A stretch of DNA of 32,673 nt from an uncultured Lentisphaerota bacterium (GTDB lineage Bacteria > Verrucomicrobiota > Kiritimatiellia > CAIQIC01), in the NCBI GenBank assembly GCA_903912445.1, contig CAIWHP010000139.1, positions 1 through 32,673 on the forward strand, given 5' to 3'. The notes beneath the pieces are model-generated. The model was not told the origin of the DNA. It did no database searches and saw nothing but the letters and a program-made list of their open reading frames with translations. A program made the position numbers and the translations under genes. This document shows positions 8,208-18,423 of the stretch, piece after piece; positions within the stretch are counted from its first letter, which is position 1, and the number at the start of each line of letters is the position of its first letter.

Positions 8208-9608
8208 TTATTTTCCGGGTTGGGGGACGGCGTTGGTTACAGCCGGGACCTGATTGGTGGGGGCCACCGCGGCGGCACGGCTGCCCGGGAAAAAGTTGCG
8301 CATCACGTCGCGGTAGGTCAGGAACGCGGCGAGGCACAGGATCAGGATGACGAAGAAATTCATCAGTCCGTTGGCCACTTTCCGGTGCACGGGCCGGCGC
8401 GTGACCGCCTCCCACAGGGCAAAGACGATGTGGCCGCCATCGAAGACGGGAATGGGCAGGAGGTTGACGACCGCCAGATTCACGTTCAGGAAGCAGGTGA
8501 ACCAGAGGGCCAGCATGAAACTGCTCTGGATCATCAGCCAGTATTCCACAATGATCTCCAGCGGGCCGCCAATCAGTTCGGCCGTCTTGCCGGCGGTCCC
8601 GGGGGTGACCAAGGCCTGGAGCACCCGGAAGATCATCGTGGCGTGTTCGCGCAGCTGGGTGGCGGGCTTGGGATGGGTCTTCTTCTCGAGATCCACATCG
8701 AAGCGCCAGTCGGTATAGATGATGCCGATCAGCGCGCGCTTTTCTTTCTCGTTGTAGAGCGGGGTGATCTGCATGGCGATCACGTCGGCGCCGCGCTGGA
8801 GCTTGAGGGACACGCTCCGGCCTTCGCGGGCGCTGACGATGTCGGTGAGCTGGGGGCGGCTGAAGATGCGGATGCCGTCGCATTCGAGGATGCGGTCGCC
8901 GCGGCGGATTTCGGCGGCGGCGGCAGCGGACCCCGGCATGGTCTTGGCGACGGTGCAGTATTGCTGCGGCAAGAGGTCGGAAATCTGCTTCATGCCGAGC
9001 AGGCCGTTGGTCAGCACAATCTGCACCTGCTTCTCGCTGCCCACGAGGTCGCGCAGGCGGAGGTCGGCGACGCTGCTGGTGGCGCAGAGGACGGAGATCT
9101 CATTCCAGTTGCTCACCGGGGAGCCGTTGACGGCCAGGATCTGGTCGCCGATACGGGCGCCAGCGCTGTAGGCGGCACCGTTGGTCTCCACATAGCCGAT
9201 CAGGCTGTTGGTTTCGTGCGGGGCGGCGGGGCGCCCCGAGAGGAAGACGATCCAGGCGAGGGGGATGGCGAAGAGGATGTTGCCGGTGGCGCCGGCCAGG
9301 GAGACCACGATGCGTTTCCACGGCGCGACCGGTGGCAGGGCGCGCTGCTGCGTATCGGCCTCGGCTTTGCCATCGAGGGTGGGGTCCATCTGCGGGAGGG
9401 CCACATAGCCGCCGAAGGGAATCCAGCCAATTTTATAGGTGACCTCGCCGACCTTCTTCTTCCAGATGGCGTGGCCGAAGCCGATGGAGAAGGTATCCAC
9501 GACCATCCCGCACCAGCGGGCGACGACGAAGTGGCCCAGCTCGTGGACGAAGATGCTGGCGCCGAGCAGGAGGATGACGAGGGCGATGGTATAGAGGATC
9601 AATAGCAT
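8208..9608 (-). CDS. rseP: RseP-type site-2 protease (M50)
   Basis: A 466-residue intramembrane zinc metalloprotease. The first membrane helix carries the zinc motif HELGH at 22-26. Two PDZ domains follow in the periplasmic part (about 180-220, GAAYSAGARIGDQILAVNG, and about 220-280, GSAAAAAEIRRGDRIL). The last block PIPVFDGGH (about 382-390) supplies the third zinc ligand, with FDGG in place of the usual LDGG. The family cleaves membrane-anchored anti-sigma factors and signal-peptide remnants. It follows cdsA by ten bases in the conserved uppS-cdsA-rseP order, without the dxr gene that often lies between cdsA and rseP. The specific substrate here is unknown. Confidence 0.93.
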   Translation of the reverse strand: MLLILYTIALVILLLGASIFVHELGHFVVARWCGMVVDTFSIGFGHAIWKKKVGEVTYKIGWIPFGGYVALPQMDPTLDGKAEADTQQRALPPVAPWKRIVVSLAGATGNILFAIPLAWIVFLSGRPAAPHETNSLIGYVETNGAAYSAGARIGDQILAVNGSPVSNWNEISVLCATSSVADLRLRDLVGSEKQVQIVLTNGLLGMKQISDLLPQQYCTVAKTMPGSAAAAAEIRRGDRILECDGIRIFSRPQLTDIVSAREGRSVSLKLQRGADVIAMQITPLYNEKEKRALIGIIYTDWRFDVDLEKKTHPKPATQLREHATMIFRVLQALVTPGTAGKTAELIGGPLEIIVEYWLMIQSSFMLALWFTCFLNVNLAVVNLLPIPVFDGGHIVFALWEAVTRRPVHRKVANGLMNFFVILILCLAAFLTYRDVMRNFFPGSRAAAVAPTNQVPAVTNAVPQPGK

Positions 9609-9617
9609 GGGGTGTTC

Positions 9618-10489
9618 TTAAACTCCGGGTTGCAGGTGTAGGAAGAGCAGGGCATACAGGAACAACAAGGGTGCGGTCAGCAGCAGGCTGTCGAGGACGT
9701 CGAGGATGCCGCCCATTCCTTGAATATAGTTGGCGGAATCCTTGACGTTGGCGGCGCGCTTGAGGACGGATTCGGCAAGGTCGCCGAAGAGGCCCATCAC
9801 CGGGAGGAGCAGGCCGAGCACGATGGCATGGGGCAGGGCGAGGTCCAGCGCGCCGATACGGCCGTGGGCCAGATGCCACCAAAGCAGGCTGGCCACCAGC
9901 GAGGCGATGATGCCACCCACGAGACCCTCCCAGGTTTTCTTGGGGGAGATATGCGGGCAGAGCTTGTGGCGGCCGAGCGTGGAGCCGACGAAGTAGGCGC
10001 CGATGTCGCTGACCTTCACCACGAGGACGCCGTAGAAGATGAGCCAGCGTCCGGTATCGGCGCCCCAGGTGAGCAGCAGGCGCGGAAAGAAGCCGAGCAT
10101 CAGCGGGACATAGAGCACGCCCATCAGCGTGCCGGCCAGGGTCTCGAGCGGGCGGGGGTTCTCCCGCTGCGGAAACTGGCGGAGCAGGATCGTGGTGACG
10201 ATCAGGAAGAACAGCGCCGGCTCGATGGCCGCGCGCTGGGCGCCCGTCAACGTGGTGCAGGTCAGTTGCGCCCAGACGGCCACGAGATAGCAGAGACCGC
10301 AGAGGGTGCCGACGACGGGATAGCGCGGGATGTTGGCCGCGGGCAGCAAGGCGTAGAATTCGCGGGTGGCCAGCGCGGCCACCAGGAGCAGGACCCCGAA
10401 GAGGGCCGGCACCGGCGCCCAAAAGAAGACGGCGATGGCGCCGCCGCCGAGCAGCACGCCGCTGGTGGTGCGCTGGACCAGGGCCGGGA

Positions 10490-10493
<4 letters not shown>
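9618..10493 (-). CDS. cdsA: Phosphatidate cytidylyltransferase
   Basis: A 291-residue polytopic membrane enzyme making CDP-diacylglycerol from CTP and phosphatidate. The GTG start at 10493 overlaps the uppS stop by four bases (GTGA), implying translational coupling. An open frame extends upstream, but it lies over uppS and has no membrane character. Hydrophobic segments run throughout. The cytoplasmic block VKVSDIGAYFVGSTLGRHK and PKKTWEG are typical of the family. The C-terminal signature reads SVLKRAANVKDS...MGGILDVLDS: the classical HGG is MGG and the D-R-x-D portion is D-V-L-D. These substitutions alter positions often treated as diagnostic, but the overall match is clear. Confidence 0.92.
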
Positions 10494-11206
<713 letters not shown>

Positions 11207-11217
11207 CGTTACAGCTG

Positions 11218-11223
11218 ACTATA
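11218..11223 (-). promoter_or_regulatory. Candidate -10 box for the uppS operon
   Basis: TATAGT on the minus strand, immediately next to the first palindrome of repeat copy B and 11 bases before the uppS ATG. No good -35 is seen at 16-18 bp, so the palindrome region may substitute through a DNA-binding protein. The implied 5' leader is only a few bases. Confidence 0.4.
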
Positions 11224-11298
11224 CCAAACCTTGGAAGCTACCGCCTCGACTTTTTCCAAGCCTTGGAAAGACCAGACGTTCCCTTTTTCAGGCCCTGG
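11224..11298. repeat. Palindromic repeat array, copy B (three units)
   Basis: CCAAACCTTGG (11224-11234, centre 11229), TTTCCAAGCCTTGGAAA (11253-11269, centre 11261) and a decayed third unit TCAGGCCCTGG (11288-11298, centre 11293). Centre spacings are 32 and 32 bp. The array fills the gap between purA and uppS. The first spacer has ACCGCC and then a T-tract, as in the other copies. Confidence 0.85.
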
Positions 11299-11331
11299 CA
11301 ACAGCGCGCTGTTGCCGCGCACTATCGGTCA

Positions 11332-12709
<1,378 letters not shown>

Positions 12710-12885
12710 CCCCAAAAACCGGAGGGGGAAAAGCCGAGCTGCGGCGGCCGCGCCCGCGTCCGCCTTGCCGTGGGTGCGGCGGGCGTTTCTTTTCCCCCGG
12801 GATGAAATATTTCCGCGCCCTTTGCGTTTGATGCCATGATTTCGTGCTCGAAATCAGGCGCAGGCGTGTGCTAAGGGATTACATT

Positions 12886-13824
12886 ATGAATTTTATCCGG
12901 GCGGCGGTGTTGTTGGTGGGAAGCGCGGCGGCAGTGGCGGCGGCCGACGGCATCGTGCTCAAGGATGCGGGCGGCAAGGTGCGCGTGGAGATCGGCGGCG
13001 AACTCTTCACGGAATATCACTATCAGGATGTGGCGCGGCCCTATCTTTATCCGCTGATCGGCCCCGGCGGTGTGGGCATGACGCGCAACTGGCCGATGCA
13101 GCAGACGACCAACGAGACGACCGATCACGTCCACCACAAGGGTCTCTGGTATGCCCACGGCAACGTCAACGGCGTGGATTGCTGGTCGGAGCAGAAGGCG
13201 TTCGGCAAGACGCTCCATGAAAAATTTCTCGCGCTCGGCGAGGGCGTCATCCGCGAGCGCTGCAAATGGGTGGACCACGATGGGAAGCCGCTGTGCAGCG
13301 ACGAGCGCACCATCCGCTTCCAGGCGCACAGCGCGGTGCGCGTGGTCGATTTTGAGATCACGCTGATCGCCTCGGAGGGCCCCGTGACGTTCGGCGACAC
13401 GAAGGAAGGCTCGATGGCCATCCGCCTGCCGGCGACGATGAGCGTCAAGGGCAAGGGCGCGCAGGGCCACATTGTCACCAGCGCCGGGCAGCGCGATGTG
13501 GCCGCATGGGGCACGGCGGCCGGGTGGGTGGATTATTCCGGGCCGGTGGAGGGCAAGGTGCTCGGCGTCGCGATCTTCGATGCGCCGCAGAATCCACGGC
13601 ATCCGACCACGTGGCACGTGCGCGACTACGGGCTCTTCGCGGCAAATCCGTTCGGGCTCCACGATTTCGACAAGACGAAGCCCAAGGGCGCCGGCGACCT
13701 CAAGCTCGCGGCCGGCGAGCGCGCGACCTTCGGCTATCGTTTTGTGTTCCACGTTGGCGACGAAAAGGCCGGGCAGGTGGCCGAGTTGTATCGCGAGTTT
13801 GTCGCCGGCCAGGGTGCCAAATAA
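12886..13824 (+). CDS. Secreted DUF6807 (PmoA-like) protein
   Basis: 312 residues from the ATG at 12886, which has AAGGGA upstream and starts a signal peptide (MNFIRAAVLLVGSAAAVAAA). The body matches proteins annotated as DUF6807 or 'PmoA family': RPYLYPLIGPGG (51-62), MTRNWPM (65-71) and DHVHHKGLWYAHGNVNG (80-96). Such proteins occur beside Gfo/Idh/MocA oxidoreductases in Verrucomicrobiota, Planctomycetota and Bacteroidota. The PmoA name comes from a weak family label and does not imply methane oxidation. The gene lies 25 bases upstream of the Gfo/Idh/MocA gene, almost certainly in one operon. Its biochemical activity is unknown; a role in sugar-derivative catabolism is inferred from the neighbour. 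Confidence 0.8.
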   Translation: MNFIRAAVLLVGSAAAVAAADGIVLKDAGGKVRVEIGGELFTEYHYQDVARPYLYPLIGPGGVGMTRNWPMQQTTNETTDHVHHKGLWYAHGNVNGVDCWSEQKAFGKTLHEKFLALGEGVIRERCKWVDHDGKPLCSDERTIRFQAHSAVRVVDFEITLIASEGPVTFGDTKEGSMAIRLPATMSVKGKGAQGHIVTSAGQRDVAAWGTAAGWVDYSGPVEGKVLGVAIFDAPQNPRHPTTWHVRDYGLFAANPFGLHDFDKTKPKGAGDLKLAAGERATFGYRFVFHVGDEKAGQVAELYREFVAGQGAK

Positions 13825-13849
13825 ATTGCAAAACCAAACAGGAGCAAAC

Positions 13850-15382
13850 ATGAACCAGATCAGTCGTCGCAGTTTCCTGCAGACGTCCGGCCTAGCGGCC
13901 GCGGCGTTGAGCCTCCCGCGGTCGGCGTGGGCCAAGTCCGACGGCGCCAACAGCGATATCCGCGTGGCCGTGGTCGGCTTTCGCGGTCGCGGCGCTTCGC
14001 ACATCAGCGGCTTCCGCTCACTGCCCGGCGTGCGCGTGGTGGCGCTGTGCGATGTGGACGAAAAAGTCCTCGCCAAGGGCGCGGCGGATTTCGAGAAGAA
14101 GAACCAGAAAGTGCAGACTTATACCGACGTCCGCAAGCTCCTGGAGAACAAGGACATTGATGTCATCAGCACCGCGACCCCGAACCACTGGCATTCGCTC
14201 GTGACGGTCTGGAGTTGCCAGGCGGGCAAGGATGTGTATGTCGAGAAACCCGTTTCGCACAACGTCTGGGAAGGCCGGCAGGCGGTGAAGGCCGCGGAAA
14301 AGTACGGCCGCATCGTGCAGGCCGGCATGCAGTGCCGGTCGAGCGTGGGCATCCGCGCCGGCATGGACTTTTTGCACAAGGGCGGACTCGGCAAGGTGCT
14401 CGTTTCGCGCGGCCTCTGTTACAAGCGGCGCGACAGCATCGGCAAGACCACCGGCCCGCAACCGATCCCGCCGGGCCTTGATTATAATCTCTGGTGCGGT
14501 CCCGCCCCGATGGATCCGCCGCGCCGCAACGGCAAGCAGGGCTCGGTGCATTACGACTGGCACTGGATGTGGGCGACCGGCAATGGCGACCTCGGGAACC
14601 AGGGCATCCACCAGATGGACCTCTGCCGCTGGGCGCTTGGCGTCAACGAACTCTCGCCGCGCGTGATGAGCATCGGCGGACGCTTTGGCTACGATGACGA
14701 CGGCGAGACGCCGAACACGCAGATCTGCTTCCACGACTATGCCGGCGCGCCGCTGATCTTCGAGGTGCGCGGCCTGCCCGAGAAAACGGGCGCCAAGAAC
14801 ATGGACAAGCACCTCGGCGCCGGCGTCGGTTGCATCATCCATTGCGAAAACGGCTACATGCTGATTCCCGACTACAGCAAGGCGGTCGCCTACGACAAGG
14901 ACGGCAAAATATTGCAGGAGTTCAAGGGCGGCAAGGCCAAGAAGGCCAAGGAAGCCGCGCCGGGTGCGGGTGGCGCCGCCTCGGGCGTGGTCATGGACTT
15001 CCAGGAGGACAGCAACCACTTCGGCAATTTCATCAAGGCCGTCCGCAGCCGCAAGACGTCGGACCTCAACGGCCCGATCACGGAAGGCCATCTCTCCAGC
15101 GCGCTCTGCCATACGCCGAACGTCTCCTACCGCATCGGCCAGAAGGCGGCGCCGGGCGCCATCCTCGACCAGATCAAGGGCAACAAGGACATGGTCGAAA
15201 CCTTCGGCCGGTTCAAGGAGCACCTCGCCGCCAACGGCGTCAACCTCGATGAAACCAAGGCGGTCCTTGGCCCGCTGCTGACGATGGATCCGAAGACCGA
15301 GAAGTTTGTGGATAACGATGCCGCCAACGCGCTGGCCAAAGAAAAACAGCGCGCGCCCTTCGTCGTCCCCGACGAGGTCTGA
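13850..15382 (+). CDS. Tat-exported Gfo/Idh/MocA family oxidoreductase
   Basis: 510 residues from the ATG at 13850, chosen because AGGAG (13840-13844) precedes it. The N-terminus is a twin-arginine signal (SRRSFLQTSG, then a hydrophobic stretch ending in SAWA). The Rossmann fold begins with IRVAVVGFRGRGASH (about 37-51) and continues with VVALCDVD, and the EKP block of the family is present (VYVEKPVSHN, about 127). The C-terminal part has the WHWMWATGNGDLGNQGIHQM segment typical of exported members. The family oxidises or reduces sugars and related polyols using NAD(P), and a cofactor loaded before export explains the Tat signal. It forms an operon with DUF6807 and is closed by a strong terminator. 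The substrate is not predictable. Confidence 0.9.
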   Translation: MNQISRRSFLQTSGLAAAALSLPRSAWAKSDGANSDIRVAVVGFRGRGASHISGFRSLPGVRVVALCDVDEKVLAKGAADFEKKNQKVQTYTDVRKLLENKDIDVISTATPNHWHSLVTVWSCQAGKDVYVEKPVSHNVWEGRQAVKAAEKYGRIVQAGMQCRSSVGIRAGMDFLHKGGLGKVLVSRGLCYKRRDSIGKTTGPQPIPPGLDYNLWCGPAPMDPPRRNGKQGSVHYDWHWMWATGNGDLGNQGIHQMDLCRWALGVNELSPRVMSIGGRFGYDDDGETPNTQICFHDYAGAPLIFEVRGLPEKTGAKNMDKHLGAGVGCIIHCENGYMLIPDYSKAVAYDKDGKILQEFKGGKAKKAKEAAPGAGGAASGVVMDFQEDSNHFGNFIKAVRSRKTSDLNGPITEGHLSSALCHTPNVSYRIGQKAAPGAILDQIKGNKDMVETFGRFKEHLAANGVNLDETKAVLGPLLTMDPKTEKFVDNDAANALAKEKQRAPFVVPDEV

Positions 15383-15440
15383 CGCGCCGGTTTGCAGGGT
15401 TGTCCCGCCGCGGCGGGACTGCGCCCGTCCGCACCGGAAG

Positions 15441-15480
15441 CCACGGAGTGTGCCCTCGCGCATTCCGTGGTTTTCTTTTT
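15441..15480 (+). terminator. Intrinsic terminator after the Gfo/Idh/MocA gene
   Basis: A 12-bp stem with two G-T pairs (15441-15452 with 15459-15470), loop CCCTCG, followed at once by TTTTCTTTTT (15471-15480). It ends the DUF6807-oxidoreductase operon. Confidence 0.85.
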
Positions 15481-15509
15481 CCGCGGTTACGGAAAACCTG
15501 ACGCGCGTC

Positions 15510-15538
15510 TTGCCGCGGGGGCGGTGAGCGGGTAGGGT
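15510..15538 (+). promoter_or_regulatory. Candidate promoter of the methyltransferase gene (leaderless type)
   Basis: TTGCCG (15510-15515), a 17-bp spacer and TAGGGT (15533-15538), then seven bases to the ATG at 15546. There is no Shine-Dalgarno sequence. The start of transcription is predicted at or next to the A of ATG. Confidence 0.5.
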
Positions 15539-15545
15539 AGCGGCC

Positions 15546-16289
15546 ATGCAAACGGGGTCGCACATTCTTTCCGGAGAACACGCGGACATCGAGACCGCAT
15601 CCGACGGCTATGCGGCACGCTTCGCCGGGCCGGCGGGGGCGTGGCTGCTCTCCGTGCAGGAGCGCATCGTGCTGGCCTGGCTGCGACGCTGGCCGGCGGC
15701 CACGGTTCTCGATGTCGGCGGCGGCCACGGCCAGCTGGCGCTGCCGTTGGCGCGCGCCGGGTTGGACGTCACCGTGCTCGGCAGCGACGGCGTCTGCGTC
15801 AAGCGGATCGAGCCGGAAGTGCAGGCCGGCCGGATCAAGTTTGCGGTCGGCGACCTGGTCGCCCTGCCGTTCCCCGACCGCGCCTTCGAGGTCGTGGTGT
15901 CCATCCGGCTGCTGCCGCATTGCGACGCGTGGCCGCAGCTGATCGCGGAGCTCTGCCGCGTGGCGCGGCACGCGGTGATCGTGGATTATCCGACCGACCA
16001 GAGCGTTAACTTTTTCTCGTCGGCGCTCTTCGGGGCGAAGAAGAAGATCGAGAAGAACACGCGGCCGTTCACCCTGTTCCGGCACCGCGCCGTGGCGGCG
16101 GAGTTTGCGCGGCACGGTTTTGCGGCGGCGGCGCGCCACGGCGAGTTTTTCCTGCCCATGGTGCTGCACCGGATGCTGAAATGGCCGGCGGCCTCGGCGG
16201 CGCTGGAAGGCCTCTGCGGCGTGCTGGGCTTGAAGAAGCTGCTCGGCTCGCCGGTGCTGGCGCGGTTCGAACGCAGCGCGGGAATATAG
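15546..16289 (+). CDS. Class I SAM-dependent methyltransferase
   Basis: 247 residues. The SAM-binding motif I reads VLDVGGGHGQLALPLA (about 55-70). An acidic/hydroxyl motif II region (VTVLGSDG) and a motif IV-like block (PFPDRAFEVVVSIRLLPHC) follow, in the order of the Methyltransf_11 group. The C-terminal half (HRAVAAEFARHGF...) is longer than in minimal enzymes and includes a hydrophobic stretch near 190-230. The acceptor is unknown. It precedes an epimerase and an acyltransferase on the same strand, but a REP-like hairpin separates them, so cotranscription is uncertain. Confidence 0.8.
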   Translation: MQTGSHILSGEHADIETASDGYAARFAGPAGAWLLSVQERIVLAWLRRWPAATVLDVGGGHGQLALPLARAGLDVTVLGSDGVCVKRIEPEVQAGRIKFAVGDLVALPFPDRAFEVVVSIRLLPHCDAWPQLIAELCRVARHAVIVDYPTDQSVNFFSSALFGAKKKIEKNTRPFTLFRHRAVAAEFARHGFAAAARHGEFFLPMVLHRMLKWPAASAALEGLCGVLGLKKLLGSPVLARFERSAGI

Positions 16290-16310
16290 TCAGGCTTGGG
16301 CCGCAGGGTT

Positions 16311-16333
16311 GTAGGCCGGGTCACCGACCCGGC
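16311..16333 (+). repeat. REP-like hairpin with GTAG foot
   Basis: GTAG (16311-16314) is followed by GCCGGGTC-ACC-GACCCGGC (16315-16333), a perfect 8-bp stem with a 3-base loop. This is the classical REP layout. It fills the short gap between the methyltransferase and epimerase genes. Confidence 0.6.
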
Positions 16334-16341
16334 GCAACTGA

Positions 16342-17373
16342 ATGATGGATGTGCACATGAGCGAACCAGAATGCAAGATGCCGGCGGGGGCGCACGTGCT
16401 GGTGACCGGCGCGACGGGTTTCACCGGCGCGGTGCTGGTGCGGCGGCTGGTGGAGCAGGGGTGCGCGGTGCGTGCGATTGCGCGGCACACGGCCAACGTC
16501 GGCCCGCTGAAGGACCTCGGCATCGAATGGTTCCGCGGCAATGTGTATGACGCCGACGTGGTCAAGGCCGCCACCGCGGGCGTGCAGTTTATCTTTCATG
16601 CCGCCACGGCCTATCGCGTTTCGGGCTTGCCGGAGGATGAACATCGCCGCGTGCACGAGACGAGCACGCAACTTTTGGCCGAGGCCGCGTTGAACCAGCC
16701 GGATTTCAAACGTTTCGTGCATATCTCGACCGTCGGCGTGCATGGGCATGTGGAAAATCCGCCGGCGACCGAGGAAACGAAATTCAATCCCGGTGACGAT
16801 TATCAGAAGACCAAGGCGGAGGCGGAACTCTGGTTGCACGCCTTCGCGCGCGACAAGCGCCTCCCCTATACGGTGATCCGGCCGGCGGCGATTTATGGGC
16901 CGGGTGACCGGCGGCTGCTGAAAATTTTCAAGCTGGCCGTCAAACCGGTGTTCATTCTGCTCGGCTATGGCAAGGGGCTCTATCATCTGATCCACGTCGA
17001 GGACCTCGTCAGCGGCATGGTGCTGGCGGCGGTGCATCCGGCGGCGCAGGGCGAGGCGTTCATCTGCGGCAATCCGGCGGCGGTGACGCAGGCCGACATC
17101 GGCCGCATCGTCTGTGCGACGCTCGGCAAGCCGTGCCGCATCCTGCGGCTGCCGGCGTGGCCGGTCTTTCTGGCGGCTGACCTCTGTGAACTGATCTGCA
17201 AGCCGCTGAAGATCGCGCCGCCGCTCTACCGCCGGCGCGTGGCGTTTTTCACCAAAGACCGCTCGTTCGACACGAGCAAGATCCGCCAGCGCCTTGGTTT
17301 CGCCCCGAAATTCACCAACGAAGAAGGCTTGGCGCAGACCGCGCGCTGGTATAAGGAACACGGCTGGCTATGA
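16342..17373 (+). CDS. NAD-dependent epimerase/dehydratase (extended SDR)
   Basis: 343 residues. The Rossmann motif GATGFTG is at 23-29, and the catalytic Tyr and Lys are in YQKTK (154 and 158). ISTVGVHG (about 128-135) supplies the Ser/Thr region, and VIRPAAIYGPGD is a typical extended-SDR segment. The protein resembles nucleotide-sugar epimerases and 3-beta-hydroxysteroid-dehydrogenase-like reductases, and these cannot be separated by eye. The start is uncertain: ATGs at 16342, 16345 and 16357 are all in frame and none has a clear Shine-Dalgarno sequence. The stop overlaps the ATG of the hexapeptide acyltransferase, so the two are coupled. A role in surface glycan or lipid modification is inference from that pairing. 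Confidence 0.85.
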   Translation: MMDVHMSEPECKMPAGAHVLVTGATGFTGAVLVRRLVEQGCAVRAIARHTANVGPLKDLGIEWFRGNVYDADVVKAATAGVQFIFHAATAYRVSGLPEDEHRRVHETSTQLLAEAALNQPDFKRFVHISTVGVHGHVENPPATEETKFNPGDDYQKTKAEAELWLHAFARDKRLPYTVIRPAAIYGPGDRRLLKIFKLAVKPVFILLGYGKGLYHLIHVEDLVSGMVLAAVHPAAQGEAFICGNPAAVTQADIGRIVCATLGKPCRILRLPAWPVFLAADLCELICKPLKIAPPLYRRRVAFFTKDRSFDTSKIRQRLGFAPKFTNEEGLAQTARWYKEHGWL

Positions 17374-18134
17374 AAACCGAAAGCGTACGAATCCAGTGGA
17401 AGATGGGCGCGCCGCGCAAGTCGAAGATCGGCCTCTACCAGGACCTGGTGGTGGGCCGGCCGGGCTTCTGGGCGTTGATGAAATATGAATGGGTGCAATT
17501 CCTGAGCACCAGCGTGCCCGGGGCGCTGGGGCTCTGGCTGCGCTCGCGGCTCTATCCGAAGCTGCTCAAGCGCTGCGGCCGCGGCGTGGTCTTTGGCCTG
17601 AACACGATCCTGCGCCATCCGAACAAGATCGAGCTCGGCGACAACGTAGTCGTGGACGACAATTGTCTGATCGATGCCAAAGGCACCGACAATGCCGGTA
17701 TCAAGATCGGCGATAATGCCTTCATCGGCCGCAACACCATCTTGAGTTGCAAGAACGGCGATATCGTCCTCGGCGACCGCGTCAACATCGGCTTCAACTG
17801 CGAGATCTTCTCCGGCAGCCGCGTCGAGGTGGGGGCGGGTACGTTGCTCGCGGCCTATACCTATCTCATCGGTGGCGACCACGTGGCCGATCTCGACGAG
17901 GACATCGTCCATTCCGGCAGCACCTCGCAAGGCATCAAGGTGGGCGACGACTCCTGGTTCGGCGCGGGCGCCAAGGTGCTCGACGGCGTGACGATCGGCG
18001 CGCACTCCATCATCGGCACCGGCGCGGTGGTGACCAAGGACATCCCCGAATACAGCATCGCCGTCGGCCTCCCCGCCAAGGTCGTCCGCGACCGGCGCGC
18101 GGGGAAACCGCCAGCAGCAGAAGCAACGAAATGA
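17370..18134 (+). CDS. Hexapeptide-repeat (left-handed beta-helix) acyltransferase
   Basis: 254 residues with a run of isoleucine/valine-rich hexapeptides from about 70 to 235 (for example IELGDNVVVDDN, IKIGDNAFIGRN, IVLGDRVNIGFN, IKVGDDSWFGAG, VTIGAHSIIGTG). The usual family ending PEYSIAVGLPAKVVRDR follows. The N-terminal ~65 residues are separate and include a short hydrophobic stretch. Such enzymes acetylate sugars or amino-sugars of polysaccharides and lipids. The ATG overlaps the epimerase stop (ATGA), indicating a coupled pair. A charged, probably disordered tail closes the protein. The substrate is unknown. Confidence 0.88.
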   Translation: MKTESVRIQWKMGAPRKSKIGLYQDLVVGRPGFWALMKYEWVQFLSTSVPGALGLWLRSRLYPKLLKRCGRGVVFGLNTILRHPNKIELGDNVVVDDNCLIDAKGTDNAGIKIGDNAFIGRNTILSCKNGDIVLGDRVNIGFNCEIFSGSRVEVGAGTLLAAYTYLIGGDHVADLDEDIVHSGSTSQGIKVGDDSWFGAGAKVLDGVTIGAHSIIGTGAVVTKDIPEYSIAVGLPAKVVRDRRAGKPPAAEATK

Positions 18135-18216
18135 GAAGTCCTGGCTGTAAGCAAGATCGCTATTTGCAACCTTGCAGAGAGCCGCATAAACTTGCGTGCG
18201 TTCAAGCAGGTTTGCC

Positions 18217-18423
18217 ATGAAAACAACGAACTTCGACGTTTATCTCGATTCGCAATTGCGTGTTCCGGCCTTCGTCGGACGCTTTGCAGAGGCCGGGGTT
18301 GCGCGGGACGCCGCCTTGAAGGCACCAGTGCCTCGCCAGAAGGTCGTTCCGAAGCATAATTTTTATGGAGCGCAATCGAATGCGCGTGCACAGCGACAAC
18401 CGCTGAACAAGGCCATCGCATGA
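18217..18423 (+). pseudogene. Remnant resembling a HigA/XRE-type antitoxin N-terminus
   Basis: A 68-codon open frame from the ATG at 18217. Its first ~36 residues, with FDVYLDSQL and PAFVGRFAEAG followed by ARDAALK, follow the pattern I know from the N-termini of chromosomal XRE-family (HigA-type) antitoxins, which run FDxYLxxQLxxP-xFxxRFxxAG and then a helix leading to the HTH. After ALKAP the similarity ends (PVPRQKVVPKHNFYGAQ...) and no HTH follows, so the gene looks truncated or mosaic. No toxin gene is seen upstream. The stop codon overlaps the ATG of the next gene (ATGA at 18420), so a short peptide might still be made and could couple translation. The identification is by pattern memory only. 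Confidence 0.4.

Noticed and set aside
12886-13824. Methane monooxygenase subunit (PmoA) reading of the DUF6807 protein.
   Set aside because: The protein is secreted and soluble-looking, without the membrane helices of particulate methane monooxygenase; the PmoA name is only a loose family label.
14018-15589. A 523-codon open frame antisense to the Gfo/Idh/MocA gene.
   Set aside because: It is a composition shadow; the sense strand carries the Tat signal, Rossmann motif, Shine-Dalgarno sequence and terminator.
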